Below are positions 8,408 through 16,704 of a stretch of DNA of 64,000 bases, in pieces. The translations under genes were made by a program, and so were the position numbers. Location: the NCBI GenBank assembly GCA_016218715.1, contig JACRDG010000104.1, positions 1-64,000 of the forward strand, in the 5' to 3' direction. A model generated the notes under the pieces. That model worked only from the letters and a program-made list of their open reading frames with translations, was not told the origin of the DNA and did not search any database. The DNA comes from Desulfomonile tiedjei. Its GTDB lineage: Bacteria; Desulfobacterota; Desulfomonilia; Desulfomonilales; Desulfomonilaceae. How positions within the stretch are numbered: the first letter of the stretch is position 1; the number at the start of each line of letters is the position of its first letter.

Positions 8408-9694
8408 TCAGCGGCGGACGCGAGCCGGGGCTGCGTTGCGGGTAAGGGCCGCGGCGTCGGAATTGGGCGGTTCCTTGAGGAAGAATGCAAAGAAGTCCTT
8501 GCTGTACGGCTTGTCGTAGCGGTGCAGTGAGTACTTGGACTGCTCGGGGGAGAGCTGTGCCTTTCGCACAAGATTGCCCATCGGATCACGAATATAGAGG
8601 TTGCTCACGATGTTGTCGGGGTTGGCATCCGCGTGCATCGCTCGTTCGCATCCTGCCAGGACCATCGCCTTCGCCAGGTCTTTCGTACTGATGTGGTGTC
8701 CGATGGCGAATACCAGATTACCGTCTTTGCGTATCCCGAATCCACTCCGATGGGCCACGTACCAGAAATGCTGTCCATCCTGGTCTCGGCCGCCACCACC
8801 AAGCAGAAAACCAAGGCCGATCTCCGAGTCCACCACTTGCTTTCCTCGCGCCACCGCCTGAACGACCATGCCGTCCTTGACGATGAGATGCAAGAGCTGC
8901 CGGGCGTCACTCACTTGGCTGACAGGAATGTCCGAGGTCCATTCCCGCACATCCACCGAACCGTCCTTGTAGACGATCAACGTGGCCATGCCTTCCGTCA
9001 TGGGGTAGAGCGCCTTACCGCGAAAGATGGCTCCAGCTCCCTTCGCGTGCCGCTGCATCCACATTGCGTTCGTGACTGCCATCAAGTGGTCGCGTAGCTC
9101 TGTCGGCACAATTGCCGATGCGGCCTGAGCACCGGGCTCCTGTGAACCGACAAAGTAGGACATCTGGACCTTGTTCATGTCCACGACCATCATGTACACG
9201 ATGGAATTGGGAAACGACACACTCGGCCGGTAGAAGGTACGGTACAGAATGGGCAGGCCGCGCGGATCCCTCGGGCATTCGTTGGTCATCCAGACGCCTT
9301 CGCCCTGCATAGCCGGGGCCGTGTACAGAGGCTTGATGTTGTCGAGAGGGAGAAGGTCCAGTGAGTCGCGCTCTTTGGGATGAAAACCTTTTGTGTCCTG
9401 AAGCGTCGCGGTCTGGGCACTCTCGGACGCGCTCGCCTGGACAGTTCCCGCGCCTTCCAGAGCGATCCTCGGCCCGTGCACCGCTGAGCCCAGCGTTTGA
9501 GCCTCCGAGCGACGGTCCAAGTCCTGCGCGCGAGGCCCTTTGTTGTGGAAAGACGCTCCGGCTCCGGCGGACGGAGCAGCGGCGACGCTGCTTTTCGTTG
9601 TGCCGGGAAGGCTTTCAGCGACTTGTCCGCATGTGAGCGGGGACCAAGAACAAAACAACGAGACTGCAACAACCAGTATGATTACTACACGCAC
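8408..9694 (-). CDS. Exported protein with a weak phosphodiester-glycosidase (NAGPA)-like C-terminal half
   Basis: 428 residues. An N-terminal signal peptide (VVIILVVAVSLFCSWSPLTCG) is followed by about 100 low-complexity residues and a folded part from FYRPSVSFPNSIVYMMVVDM. The later segments TLIVYKDGSVDVREW, GFGIRKDGNLVFAIGHHISTKDLAKAM and AMHADANPDNIV recall the NAGPA fold, but the LDGGG-type motif is replaced by ADANPD, so catalysis as in that family is not supported. GTG 9703 has its AGAGG directly adjacent; GTG 9694 has it eight bases upstream and is preferred. Transcription should start from the near-consensus promoter at 9760-9788. Single gene, function unknown. Confidence 0.65.
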   Translation of the reverse strand: MRVVIILVVAVSLFCSWSPLTCGQVAESLPGTTKSSVAAAPSAGAGASFHNKGPRAQDLDRRSEAQTLGSAVHGPRIALEGAGTVQASASESAQTATLQDTKGFHPKERDSLDLLPLDNIKPLYTAPAMQGEGVWMTNECPRDPRGLPILYRTFYRPSVSFPNSIVYMMVVDMNKVQMSYFVGSQEPGAQAASAIVPTELRDHLMAVTNAMWMQRHAKGAGAIFRGKALYPMTEGMATLIVYKDGSVDVREWTSDIPVSQVSDARQLLHLIVKDGMVVQAVARGKQVVDSEIGLGFLLGGGGRDQDGQHFWYVAHRSGFGIRKDGNLVFAIGHHISTKDLAKAMVLAGCERAMHADANPDNIVSNLYIRDPMGNLVRKAQLSPEQSKYSLHRYDKPYSKDFFAFFLKEPPNSDAAALTRNAAPARVRR

Positions 9695-9759
9695 GAGAGA
9701 CACCCTCTAATCGTTAGTTTTTCATGAAATGTCAGATGCATTCTGGTTGACAATGAAGG

Positions 9760-9788
9760 ATTATATCGCAATCGGCGCTAAATTTCAA
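9760..9788 (-). promoter_or_regulatory. Near-consensus sigma70 promoter of the exported-protein gene
   Basis: On the minus strand TTGAAA (9788-9783), a 17-base spacer and TATAAT (9765-9760). Five of six -35 bases and all -10 bases match the consensus. It lies about 57 bases upstream of the gene starting at 9694/9703. Confidence 0.75.
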
Positions 9789-9958
9789 GGCCAATTCCCC
9801 CAGGTGGGCTTCTGAAGAGCGCGTCCCTTGGAGACCTGCGATCTTAAGTCTGCGAGTGTCGTTTATCGTGTGATGGGCTGGGCCAGCGTGATTGTGTTCA
9901 AGAGGAAAGGGGGCTTTGGTTACGTAGCCGGTGAAAGTGCAGGAGATATGGTCGTGAA

Positions 9959-10768
9959 CTATGTGTTGAAGTGCCTGAGGATTGCTTCCAGGACCGCGCC
10001 TCCCAGTGCCCGGGCTTTCTCCGAGACGGTTTGGCAATACGCGATCTCACCTCTGGGATCGACGTCCCCGATCTTCATCCCCTCCTGTACAAAGGTCCCG
10101 GGCCGGATAAGCCCCCGCAGCATCCCGGTCACCTGGGCTCTGACCGGCTCTGCTCCAACGTGTCCGACGATCTGATCGATTTCCACGGTCCTGCCGATGG
10201 AGACCCCTGACTCAAACACGCCATCTTTGGGCGCTCTGAGGACCCGGCGAATTGTCTCCCCCATGACGACCCCAGGAATCCCCGTGTCGGCCGCGGCCGT
10301 ACCTTCGGAGATCACGCGGCCCAAGTTGTGACCTCTGTTGGTCTCTACTACGAAGTGGACATCTCTTCCTGCGTGGAACCCTGGTCCCAGTCCGATCACC
10401 AGCGGCGCGCAACCGAGAGTCGTCCCCAGATTTCGCTTCGCCAGAATTGCATCGACTATTACGTCCGGTCGCAGGACATCTTTCGAGCGGTTGTCCGCGT
10501 CCACGATTACCGGGATCATCCGCCGGTCCCAGGCAGCGCACGCGCCCGCGGGCTCGGCTATCCTGATAGACTGGACCCCTTCCACGGTCCACGTTCCCGC
10601 ATATACCGCTTCTGAGAAGCTCACCGTGCGCCGGACGGTGAGCGGGTGCTCGATCTCGGTCATGAGGAGCCGGAAAAAACCGGAACGATGGAGACGGCAG
10701 GCCGTTCCTGTGGCCATCTCACCCGCGCCGCGGACGATGATTTTCAGATCGGAGAACTTCACAGGCAT
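9959..10768 (-). CDS. yqeB: YqeB/EF2563-family protein of selenium-dependent molybdenum hydroxylase maturation
   Basis: 269 residues with a Rossmann-type start IIVRGAGEMATGTACRLHRSGF, the segment MIPVIVDADNRSK and the central APLVIGLGPGFHAGRDVHFVVETNRGHNLG, which is characteristic of the EF2563 family. Members co-occur with SelD and labile-selenium molybdenum hydroxylases and are thought to act in their maturation; the exact reaction is not established. It follows the thioredoxin-like gene by 16 bases and is the last gene of the gmhA-priA-trx-yqeB run. No molybdenum hydroxylase or xdhC-type gene is nearby in the window. Confidence 0.85.
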   Translation of the reverse strand: MPVKFSDLKIIVRGAGEMATGTACRLHRSGFFRLLMTEIEHPLTVRRTVSFSEAVYAGTWTVEGVQSIRIAEPAGACAAWDRRMIPVIVDADNRSKDVLRPDVIVDAILAKRNLGTTLGCAPLVIGLGPGFHAGRDVHFVVETNRGHNLGRVISEGTAAADTGIPGVVMGETIRRVLRAPKDGVFESGVSIGRTVEIDQIVGHVGAEPVRAQVTGMLRGLIRPGTFVQEGMKIGDVDPRGEIAYCQTVSEKARALGGAVLEAILRHFNT

Positions 10769-10784
10769 ACAGCGCGCTTCGACA

Positions 10785-11219
10785 TCAAGAACCGGCTTTC
10801 TTGATGGCCTCGATAATCGTCTCTTTGGGGACTACGCCGCGAAAGGATTCTCTTATCTCGCCGTCTTTAACAATCCACACGGCGGGGATCTGGGTCACTC
10901 CAAGGCGCCTCGGGAGGAGGTTCCGTTCGGTGTCGAGTTTCCCGATGACAGCCTGGCCCTCCAGTTCTCGGGCTACCTCTTCGATGATCGGTTCCAGCAT
11001 GCGGCATGGAAAGCACCACGGCGCGTAGAAATCCACCAGGATCGGATGCCGTGTGGAGGCTTCGACCACTTCCTTCTCGAAATTATCATCGGTGAAAACC
11101 CGTACCGCAGCATTTGTATCGCCCAGGCCCCCCCGTTGGTACACCGACCAGCCAACGATCAGACCGCCACATACGAGAAAAGCCGCCACTGAAACAATTA
11201 TCGTTCTGCTCTTGTTCAT
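10785..11219 (-). CDS. Membrane-anchored thioredoxin-like protein
   Basis: 144 residues. A single N-terminal hydrophobic helix (TIIVSVAAFLVCGGLIVGW) acts as anchor or uncleaved signal, followed by a thioredoxin fold: VDFYAPWCFPCRMLEPIIEE with a CFPC active site in place of CGPC, and the cis-proline segment VTQIPAVWIVKDGE. It should act as a periplasmic disulfide reductase or oxidoreductase. The start at 11219 is chosen for GGAGG five bases upstream and not an in-frame start five codons earlier. It sits 87 bases after priA and 16 before yqeB on the same strand. Confidence 0.88.
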   Translation of the reverse strand: MNKSRTIIVSVAAFLVCGGLIVGWSVYQRGGLGDTNAAVRVFTDDNFEKEVVEASTRHPILVDFYAPWCFPCRMLEPIIEEVARELEGQAVIGKLDTERNLLPRRLGVTQIPAVWIVKDGEIRESFRGVVPKETIIEAIKKAGS

Positions 11220-11306
11220 GTTGCCTCCGCACATCTCACTATTCTACTCCAGGGAGGCCATGATGGGAATGAGAGAATGTCACCAGGTGAGCGAAGTACG
11301 GGGGAC

Positions 11307-13547
11307 TTACATGAGGTCGGATGGATCTACATCCACGACGATCTTGAGACCGTGTGCGTGCAGGGATCCCTGAGCGACCAGGGCCTTGACCAGTTCCCTC
11401 AACGGGCCGCGGGTCCGCGCCTTGAAGAGGACCTGCCACCGAAATCGTCCGACAGCTTTCTTCCTCGGAGAGGGGGCGGGCCCCAGAATCATGACGCTTT
11501 TGTCTTTCCCTTTGAGAAGTCGAGCCGCGCGACCTATACTGATGGCCCTCTTTTCGACCCTCTCTTCGGTGTTCCCCTCGATTCGCACGAGAATCAGGTG
11601 CCCGAATGGCGGATAGAGCAGCTCCCGACGAAGTACCGAATCGGTCTGAAAAAAATCCTCATACGCGTGCAACGCGGCGAAGCGAATCGCTTCGTGGTCA
11701 GGGTCGAACGTCTGGAGGATCACGCGACCCGAGTCGCTGGCGCGGCCCGTGCGACCGGCCACTTGGGTGAGCATCTGAAACGTGCGCTCGGTTGCCCTGA
11801 AATCCGGAAAGTGGAGCGACAGGTCGCCGCAAAGGACCCCGACGAGGGAGATCCCCGGAAAATCATGACCTTTCACGATCATTTGGGTTCCGGTGAGGAT
11901 GTCGATCTCTTTCTTCCTGAATCGCTCCAGGATTTCCTCCAGTTCGTGGCGTTTCCTCGTGGAGTCCCGGTCGAGCCGTTCGATGCGCGCGGTTGGGAAG
12001 ACGGCAGCCAATTCCTCCTCGACCTTTTGCGTTCCGACGCCTCCGAAATAGATCTTTTCGCTGGAGCACTGAGGGCAGAGCGGAGGGGAGAATTGAGAAA
12101 ACCCGCAGACGTGGCACCGAAGGGCTCGAGCCCGCTTGTGGTGCGTCAGGCTGACATCGCAATTGGGGCACTTGAAGACGTGCCCGCAGGATCGGCACTG
12201 CGCGAAGGTGTCAAACCCCCTCCTGTTGAGGAAGAGAACCACCTGCTCGCGCCTTGCGAGTGTCTCTTCCACCGATCGAATCAGGGGCGCGGTCAAGAAC
12301 GCTCCGCGACTGCCCTTGATCTTTGTGGTCCTCAGATCGACGATCTCAACAGCAGGGAGCCCGCCGCCGTGATGCCGCGAAGGGAGATCCAGCCTCTTGA
12401 TCTTTCCGTTCTGTGCGTTGACGAAGGTCTCAAAGGAGGGGGTTGCACTCCCCAGGACCACGACCGCTCCTTCCAGCTTTGCCCGGGCCAGGGCCATGTC
12501 GCGGGCGTTGTACGGGCAGCGGTCTTCCTGCTTGAATGAGGGGTCGTGTTCTTCGTCCACTACGATGAGGCCCAAATTCTCTAAAGGCACAAAGATGCCG
12601 GATCGCGCGGCGATGACGACATTGACCCCTCCTGAACCGATGCGCCGCCACTCGTCGAGTCGTTGCGACGGAGTCAAACCACTGTGGAAAAGTGCGACCC
12701 CACCTCCGAGGCGCCTCAGGAACCGGCGGGCCAGTTGCGGCGTCAACGCAATCTCGGGAACTAGCACCAGTGCCCGGCGACCTCGCTTCAAGGTCTCGTC
12801 GATTATGCGAAGGTAGACCTCCGTCTTACCGGAACCCGTCACGCCGAAAAGCAGGAACGGAGAGAACCCGCCGGTCTCTGCAGCGGTCGAGATCGTGTCG
12901 ACGGCAACGGCTTGATCGGGGGTCAGTTCTGGTGGAGTCTCAAGTGAATCGAGTCGTGCGCCCGCGGGGGTCAGGAGTTCTGGCAGGTGGGTTCTCCGGA
13001 GCCGGATTCGCGGCCGAGCTATGCGCTCCTCAATAGACAGCCAATCGCGCTTGATCGCCTCCTGGATCCTTTCCGGCCCAAGAGCCACGCTCAGTTCCCG
13101 CAACTGCATGAATCCATGACGGAGAAGTTTCCGAGGCAGCGATAGGCCGGTTTCATCGCCCGTGCCGCCGAACCATCGCCGCCCCTCCGGCGTCAGGATC
13201 GCCCACGGTTGCGATCGCTTATCCGATCCTCGTGGAAGCGCGGTCTTCAGGACAAGTCCGAGTGGCACCAGATAGTAGTCGGCCAACCAGCGGAGAAAAT
13301 CCCAGAGGGCCGGAGTAAGGTACGGCGGTTCGTCGGGGATATCGCCGATAGTCTTGACGTCGTCCGCTGAAAGATCGGCCGATGAAGTTCCGACAATGAA
13401 GCCGGATCGGATCTTGTTTCGGAACGGCACCAGCACGCGGCGACCCGTCTCCACCATGGGAGCCAGATGCTCCGGCACGCGGTACGTGAAGAGGGTGTCA
13501 ACCGGTAGCGGTATCGCCACATCGACGAGGTATTGTGGTCGGCTCAT
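11307..13547 (-). CDS. priA: Primosomal protein N' (replication restart helicase PriA)
   Basis: 746 residues, the normal PriA size. The N-terminal 3'-DNA binding domain (VDVAIPLPVDTLFTYRVPEHL) is followed by a superfamily 2 helicase core with Walker A GVTGSGKTEVY, DEEHD box and VVLGSATPSFET, and the PriA zinc region with eight cysteines (CRSCGHVFKCPNCDVSLTHH, then CHVCG and CPQC). It reloads the replisome at stalled forks. An in-frame TTG eight codons upstream is possible; ATG 13547 matches the family N-terminus. It is 50 bases downstream of gmhA on the same strand. Confidence 0.97.
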   Translation of the reverse strand: MSRPQYLVDVAIPLPVDTLFTYRVPEHLAPMVETGRRVLVPFRNKIRSGFIVGTSSADLSADDVKTIGDIPDEPPYLTPALWDFLRWLADYYLVPLGLVLKTALPRGSDKRSQPWAILTPEGRRWFGGTGDETGLSLPRKLLRHGFMQLRELSVALGPERIQEAIKRDWLSIEERIARPRIRLRRTHLPELLTPAGARLDSLETPPELTPDQAVAVDTISTAAETGGFSPFLLFGVTGSGKTEVYLRIIDETLKRGRRALVLVPEIALTPQLARRFLRRLGGGVALFHSGLTPSQRLDEWRRIGSGGVNVVIAARSGIFVPLENLGLIVVDEEHDPSFKQEDRCPYNARDMALARAKLEGAVVVLGSATPSFETFVNAQNGKIKRLDLPSRHHGGGLPAVEIVDLRTTKIKGSRGAFLTAPLIRSVEETLARREQVVLFLNRRGFDTFAQCRSCGHVFKCPNCDVSLTHHKRARALRCHVCGFSQFSPPLCPQCSSEKIYFGGVGTQKVEEELAAVFPTARIERLDRDSTRKRHELEEILERFRKKEIDILTGTQMIVKGHDFPGISLVGVLCGDLSLHFPDFRATERTFQMLTQVAGRTGRASDSGRVILQTFDPDHEAIRFAALHAYEDFFQTDSVLRRELLYPPFGHLILVRIEGNTEERVEKRAISIGRAARLLKGKDKSVMILGPAPSPRKKAVGRFRWQVLFKARTRGPLRELVKALVAQGSLHAHGLKIVVDVDPSDLM

Positions 13548-13597
13548 GGGGACCGGGCTCTCATCCTGCAAAGGTCGGAGCGGTTGTCACGACTAGC

Positions 13598-14203
13598 CTA
13601 TTTAACGAGGAGAGCAAGGTAATTTGATATGAGGTGATCCAACACCATGTGCACGTCCTCGGCCGGTCCATACTCTCCCGGGTTCGTCTCCACGTGAATC
13701 ACGTGCCGAGCGACCTGTTTCATCTTTCCTCCGTCAAATCCGACGATGGCCACCGGAATGCCGCCTTCCTTCTCCGCATATTCGAGGGCCTTGACCACGT
13801 TGGGAGAGTTGCCGCTTGCTGAGATGCCCACGACGACATCGCCGGGCTTCATCAGATTCCTCAGTTGCCAGAAGAAGACATTTTCGTACCCAATGTCATT
13901 GGCCAGGCAGGTGATGAATGCATTGTTGGCCGTCAGGCTCAAAGAACGGAACGGTTTGCGGCCTTGCGGTGACGCACAGAAGCCGAGATCGTTGGCAAAG
14001 TGGGATGCGGTCGCGGCACTCCCGCCATTCCCAAAGAAGAACAGGGTGGCGTCCTGTCGACGGGCCTCCAGGAAAACGTCGACAACTTCTGCCACCGCGT
14101 CGAGGTCCAGGCGGCTCAGGATGGCCGTCAGGCGCTGCACATACGCCCGAGCGAAGTCTTTCGGGAGAATGATTTCCGCCGCGCTCTCCTCGGTTGTGCT
14201 CAT
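13598..14203 (-). CDS. gmhA: Phosphoheptose isomerase (sedoheptulose 7-phosphate isomerase)
   Basis: 201-residue single SIS-domain protein: LFFFGNGGSAATASHFANDLG near the N-terminus, SLTANNAFITCLANDIGYENVF in the middle and the SIS phosphate-binding run GDVVVGISASGNSPNVVKALE. It converts sedoheptulose 7-phosphate to D-glycero-D-manno-heptose 7-phosphate, the first step of LPS inner-core heptose synthesis. GAGAGGAG seven bases before ATG 14203 supports this start over upstream in-frame Met codons. The other heptose genes are not in the window. Confidence 0.9.
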   Translation of the reverse strand: MSTTEESAAEIILPKDFARAYVQRLTAILSRLDLDAVAEVVDVFLEARRQDATLFFFGNGGSAATASHFANDLGFCASPQGRKPFRSLSLTANNAFITCLANDIGYENVFFWQLRNLMKPGDVVVGISASGNSPNVVKALEYAEKEGGIPVAIVGFDGGKMKQVARHVIHVETNPGEYGPAEDVHMVLDHLISNYLALLVK

Positions 14204-14584
14204 GGAGTCGCTCCTCTCGGTCTTCCGGGACGCTTTCGCCACGTAGGTACAGAACGTCATCATGCGTCCAATGGATTGGTGATCCTCGGCCACCCTTGAG
14301 CGCCGGGCGAAGACTGTTGCGGCCCAAACGGCCCCGGTGGCGAAGTGTAGTGGAAAGGCTTCATACAGTCAAGAAATGCGGAGCGACCTATCGCAGACCC
14401 ACTCTGGATCGTGGCAGGTTGATAAACCTCGGGGAAAGTCGTGAAACATTGGAACGAATACACGACCGTATTTTTGACATGGAGTGGGAAAAACGAAGTG
14501 GATGGAGACCGTCCGATGCACAGGAACGGCGTCGGAGAAAGGGTATCGGGAAGGAGGACCGGGTTGGTCCCCCTCCCTGTGAAA
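14204..14584. other. Intergenic region upstream of gmhA
   Basis: 381 bases between the end of the Fe-S protein gene and the gmhA start. It holds the gmhA ribosome binding site. I see no convincing ORF, RNA gene or strong promoter; the open frames here are short or antisense extensions of neighbouring genes. Confidence 0.5.
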
Positions 14585-15970
14585 TTAGAGAACGATCGCT
14601 GGAGAAAGCAACTCCGCGAGGTTCATGACTTTGGCTTTGATTCCGTAATGATCGACGATCTCTTTCAATTGGTCCGTGCAGTTGTGGCACGACTGGAGGC
14701 AGTGGTCAGCTCCGGTGGCCCGAATCTCGTCAGCCTTGATTTTGCCGGCGGCGATCCGCCGCTTGGCAAACTCGGGCATGGCAAGGGCACCGCCACCCCC
14801 GCCACAGCAGAAACTCTGCTCCCTATTGTGCTCCATCTCGACGAAATCATTCACCGCGGCACGGATGATTATCCTTGGTTCTTCCATGACGCCGCCTGAC
14901 CTCGCGATGTTGCAGGAATCGTGATAGGTGAACCGGTGGCCGTCCCACACCGATTTATCCAGCTTGATCCGTCCATCCTGGACAATCTTGGCCATCAATT
15001 CCATCATGCTCGTGATCTTGAAGGGGACTCCGCCAACCCAGTTCGGGGATTCCCAGCGCAATGCTCGATACCCATGACCGCATTCGCCTGCGAGGAGGTA
15101 CTCGCATCCGAGCCTCTTGACGTCGTCAACTTGCCATTGCGAGAAGAGTTTCGCGTCGGGGTCGCATCCGTTGAACAAGGCATAGTTGGTGAGATCCCAA
15201 TACCGTGACGAGATCGTGAAGTCCACCCCTGCCGCGTTCAGCACTTTGGCGCTGGCCTGTATCGTGAGCGGGTAATACTTCGGTTCCCTGGGATTCAGGG
15301 TCAGGAAATACCGAGCTCCCTTCTTGTCCACGGGAATCTTGAAATTCTCGCACCCATCTTCGGACTGAAGTTCCTCTTCTATCCACTCGATGGTCTCTAC
15401 GAACTCGTCCTGAGGAACGGCCATGTTGTTCCCATGGTTGTAGTGCGTGTCTACCGTATCCTGCAGGTTTTCCGGGACTCGTCCGACTTGCGTCAGGATA
15501 CCTCTGGCACCCCTGACCATCAGACCGTAGTCCACACCCATGGGGCAGTTGAACGTACAACGCCGGCACATGGTGCATCCGCCGAAGAGCTTATCGTACA
15601 TGTCTTCGGCCAATTCCTTCGTAAGAGGTTTCGCTCCTACAAAGGCCGGAAAGATCCTGCCCATCCAATCGAAACGATACTTGTACCATTTCCTGAAACG
15701 ATCTGCTTTGTACGCGGGCAGAAGGGTCTTGTCCTCCGGTATGGACACGCTGTAGTGGCAGGCATCACTGCACATCCCGCAATGGATACAGCCCGCCAAC
15801 GAGGCGGCCACCGCACGGGAAAGCTTGGTAGGGAGCAGCTTCTCCATTTCCTGCAACATTTCGGGGGTGAACTCGCTCTTTACGTGCCACTTCCTCTCTA
15901 CCGGAGCACCGAGCTTCTCCGTTTTTGTCGATTCTGCAGGAGCCACGGCAGGCTCTGGACTATTTGACAT
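14585..15970 (-). CDS. HdrD/DsrK/TmcB-like iron-sulfur protein with CCG domain
   Basis: 461 residues. Two CxxCxxCxxxC [4Fe-4S] motifs lie at Cys61/64/67/71 (CIHCGMCSDAC) and Cys132/135/138/142 (CTMCRRCTFNC). The C-terminal half has one clear CCG cysteine set: HDSC, then FCCGGGGGALAMPEFAKRR, then CLQSCHNC, the kind of site that binds the noncubane cluster of heterodisulfide reductase HdrB/HdrD. The first CCG half is only partly kept (GECGHG). GGAGG lies six bases before ATG. It is 41 bases downstream of the b-type membrane subunit, so the pair should form a membrane complex passing electrons between quinone and a cytoplasmic thiol or disulfide carrier. Confidence 0.88.
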   Translation of the reverse strand: MSNSPEPAVAPAESTKTEKLGAPVERKWHVKSEFTPEMLQEMEKLLPTKLSRAVAASLAGCIHCGMCSDACHYSVSIPEDKTLLPAYKADRFRKWYKYRFDWMGRIFPAFVGAKPLTKELAEDMYDKLFGGCTMCRRCTFNCPMGVDYGLMVRGARGILTQVGRVPENLQDTVDTHYNHGNNMAVPQDEFVETIEWIEEELQSEDGCENFKIPVDKKGARYFLTLNPREPKYYPLTIQASAKVLNAAGVDFTISSRYWDLTNYALFNGCDPDAKLFSQWQVDDVKRLGCEYLLAGECGHGYRALRWESPNWVGGVPFKITSMMELMAKIVQDGRIKLDKSVWDGHRFTYHDSCNIARSGGVMEEPRIIIRAAVNDFVEMEHNREQSFCCGGGGGALAMPEFAKRRIAAGKIKADEIRATGADHCLQSCHNCTDQLKEIVDHYGIKAKVMNLAELLSPAIVL

Positions 15971-16011
15971 GACGTTCCTCCGTTAAATTCTTGAGCGAGG
16001 CTTTCACAAGG

Positions 16012-16704
16012 TTACCGTGGAAGCCACTTAATATCGGTCTTGTTCCGGTTCAGCACGCCCCGGCCCCCGAAAATCTGACCAAAGATCACTCTATTGAAGG
16101 GGTAGAGGACATAGTGAGAGATCTTGCTGAAGGGGACATAGAGCAGGAAGAATGTGGTCATGAGGAAGAAAATCCACATCCAGCCGGTCTCGGGCTTCCC
16201 TTCGAGCCACAGCGACATCGTGACGAAGCCCACACCGAAGAATGTCGTCATCAGGATGATCGCGAAATAGTCATCCGGAGAGCTGATGATCCGAATCTCC
16301 GGAGCGGTGAACCGTCGGTAGATTCGTCTCAGACCGATAAGGAAGGCCAGCCCCATGAAGAGCATAATTACCTTTGTCACCACAGGCGTCATTAATGTCG
16401 GGAAAAGGGGGATGAAGAAGGTCGACCCGATGGTCAGGACCACCGCAATGTGAAACACAAGGAATTCCAAATAGAAATACGGATTCTTACTCGTGCTTTC
16501 CATGCCCCACGGTCTGAGCACATTGAGCAGGGAGTGGATCGCTCCGGCGAACCGATCTCCTTTCAGTTCAGCCTTTTCCGGTGGCCCGGGCTTCTTCATG
16601 AGAGTGTAGATCTTGATGGCGTACATGCTTGCCATGGCGAGAAGGCAAATGTACTGAACCGGTTCTTGGAGTACCCATAGGGCGTACCCTACCTTGTTCT
16701 CCAT
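16012..16704 (-). CDS. NarI/DsrM/TmcC-like cytochrome b membrane subunit
   Basis: 230 residues with about five to six membrane helices (around 13-32, 78-100, 104-126, 146-168 and 176-195). His57, His85 and His197 lie in contexts typical for haem b ligation in the NarI/DsrM group (FHIAVVLTIGS; FSKISHYVLYPFNRVIFG). It is the first gene of a two-gene minus-strand operon with the HdrD-like protein. This is the minimal DsrMK/HdrED arrangement; no dsrJOP, tmcA or multihaem cytochrome gene is adjacent. AGGGAG lies upstream of the ATG. Confidence 0.85.
   Translation of the reverse strand: MENKVGYALWVLQEPVQYICLLAMASMYAIKIYTLMKKPGPPEKAELKGDRFAGAIHSLLNVLRPWGMESTSKNPYFYLEFLVFHIAVVLTIGSTFFIPLFPTLMTPVVTKVIMLFMGLAFLIGLRRIYRRFTAPEIRIISSPDDYFAIILMTTFFGVGFVTMSLWLEGKPETGWMWIFFLMTTFFLLYVPFSKISHYVLYPFNRVIFGQIFGGRGVLNRNKTDIKWLPR

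Noticed and set aside
11277-12539. 420-codon plus-strand ORF
   Set aside because: Lies wholly antisense to priA, which has complete helicase and zinc motifs; the translation has no recognisable domain and is a product of GC-rich codon bias.
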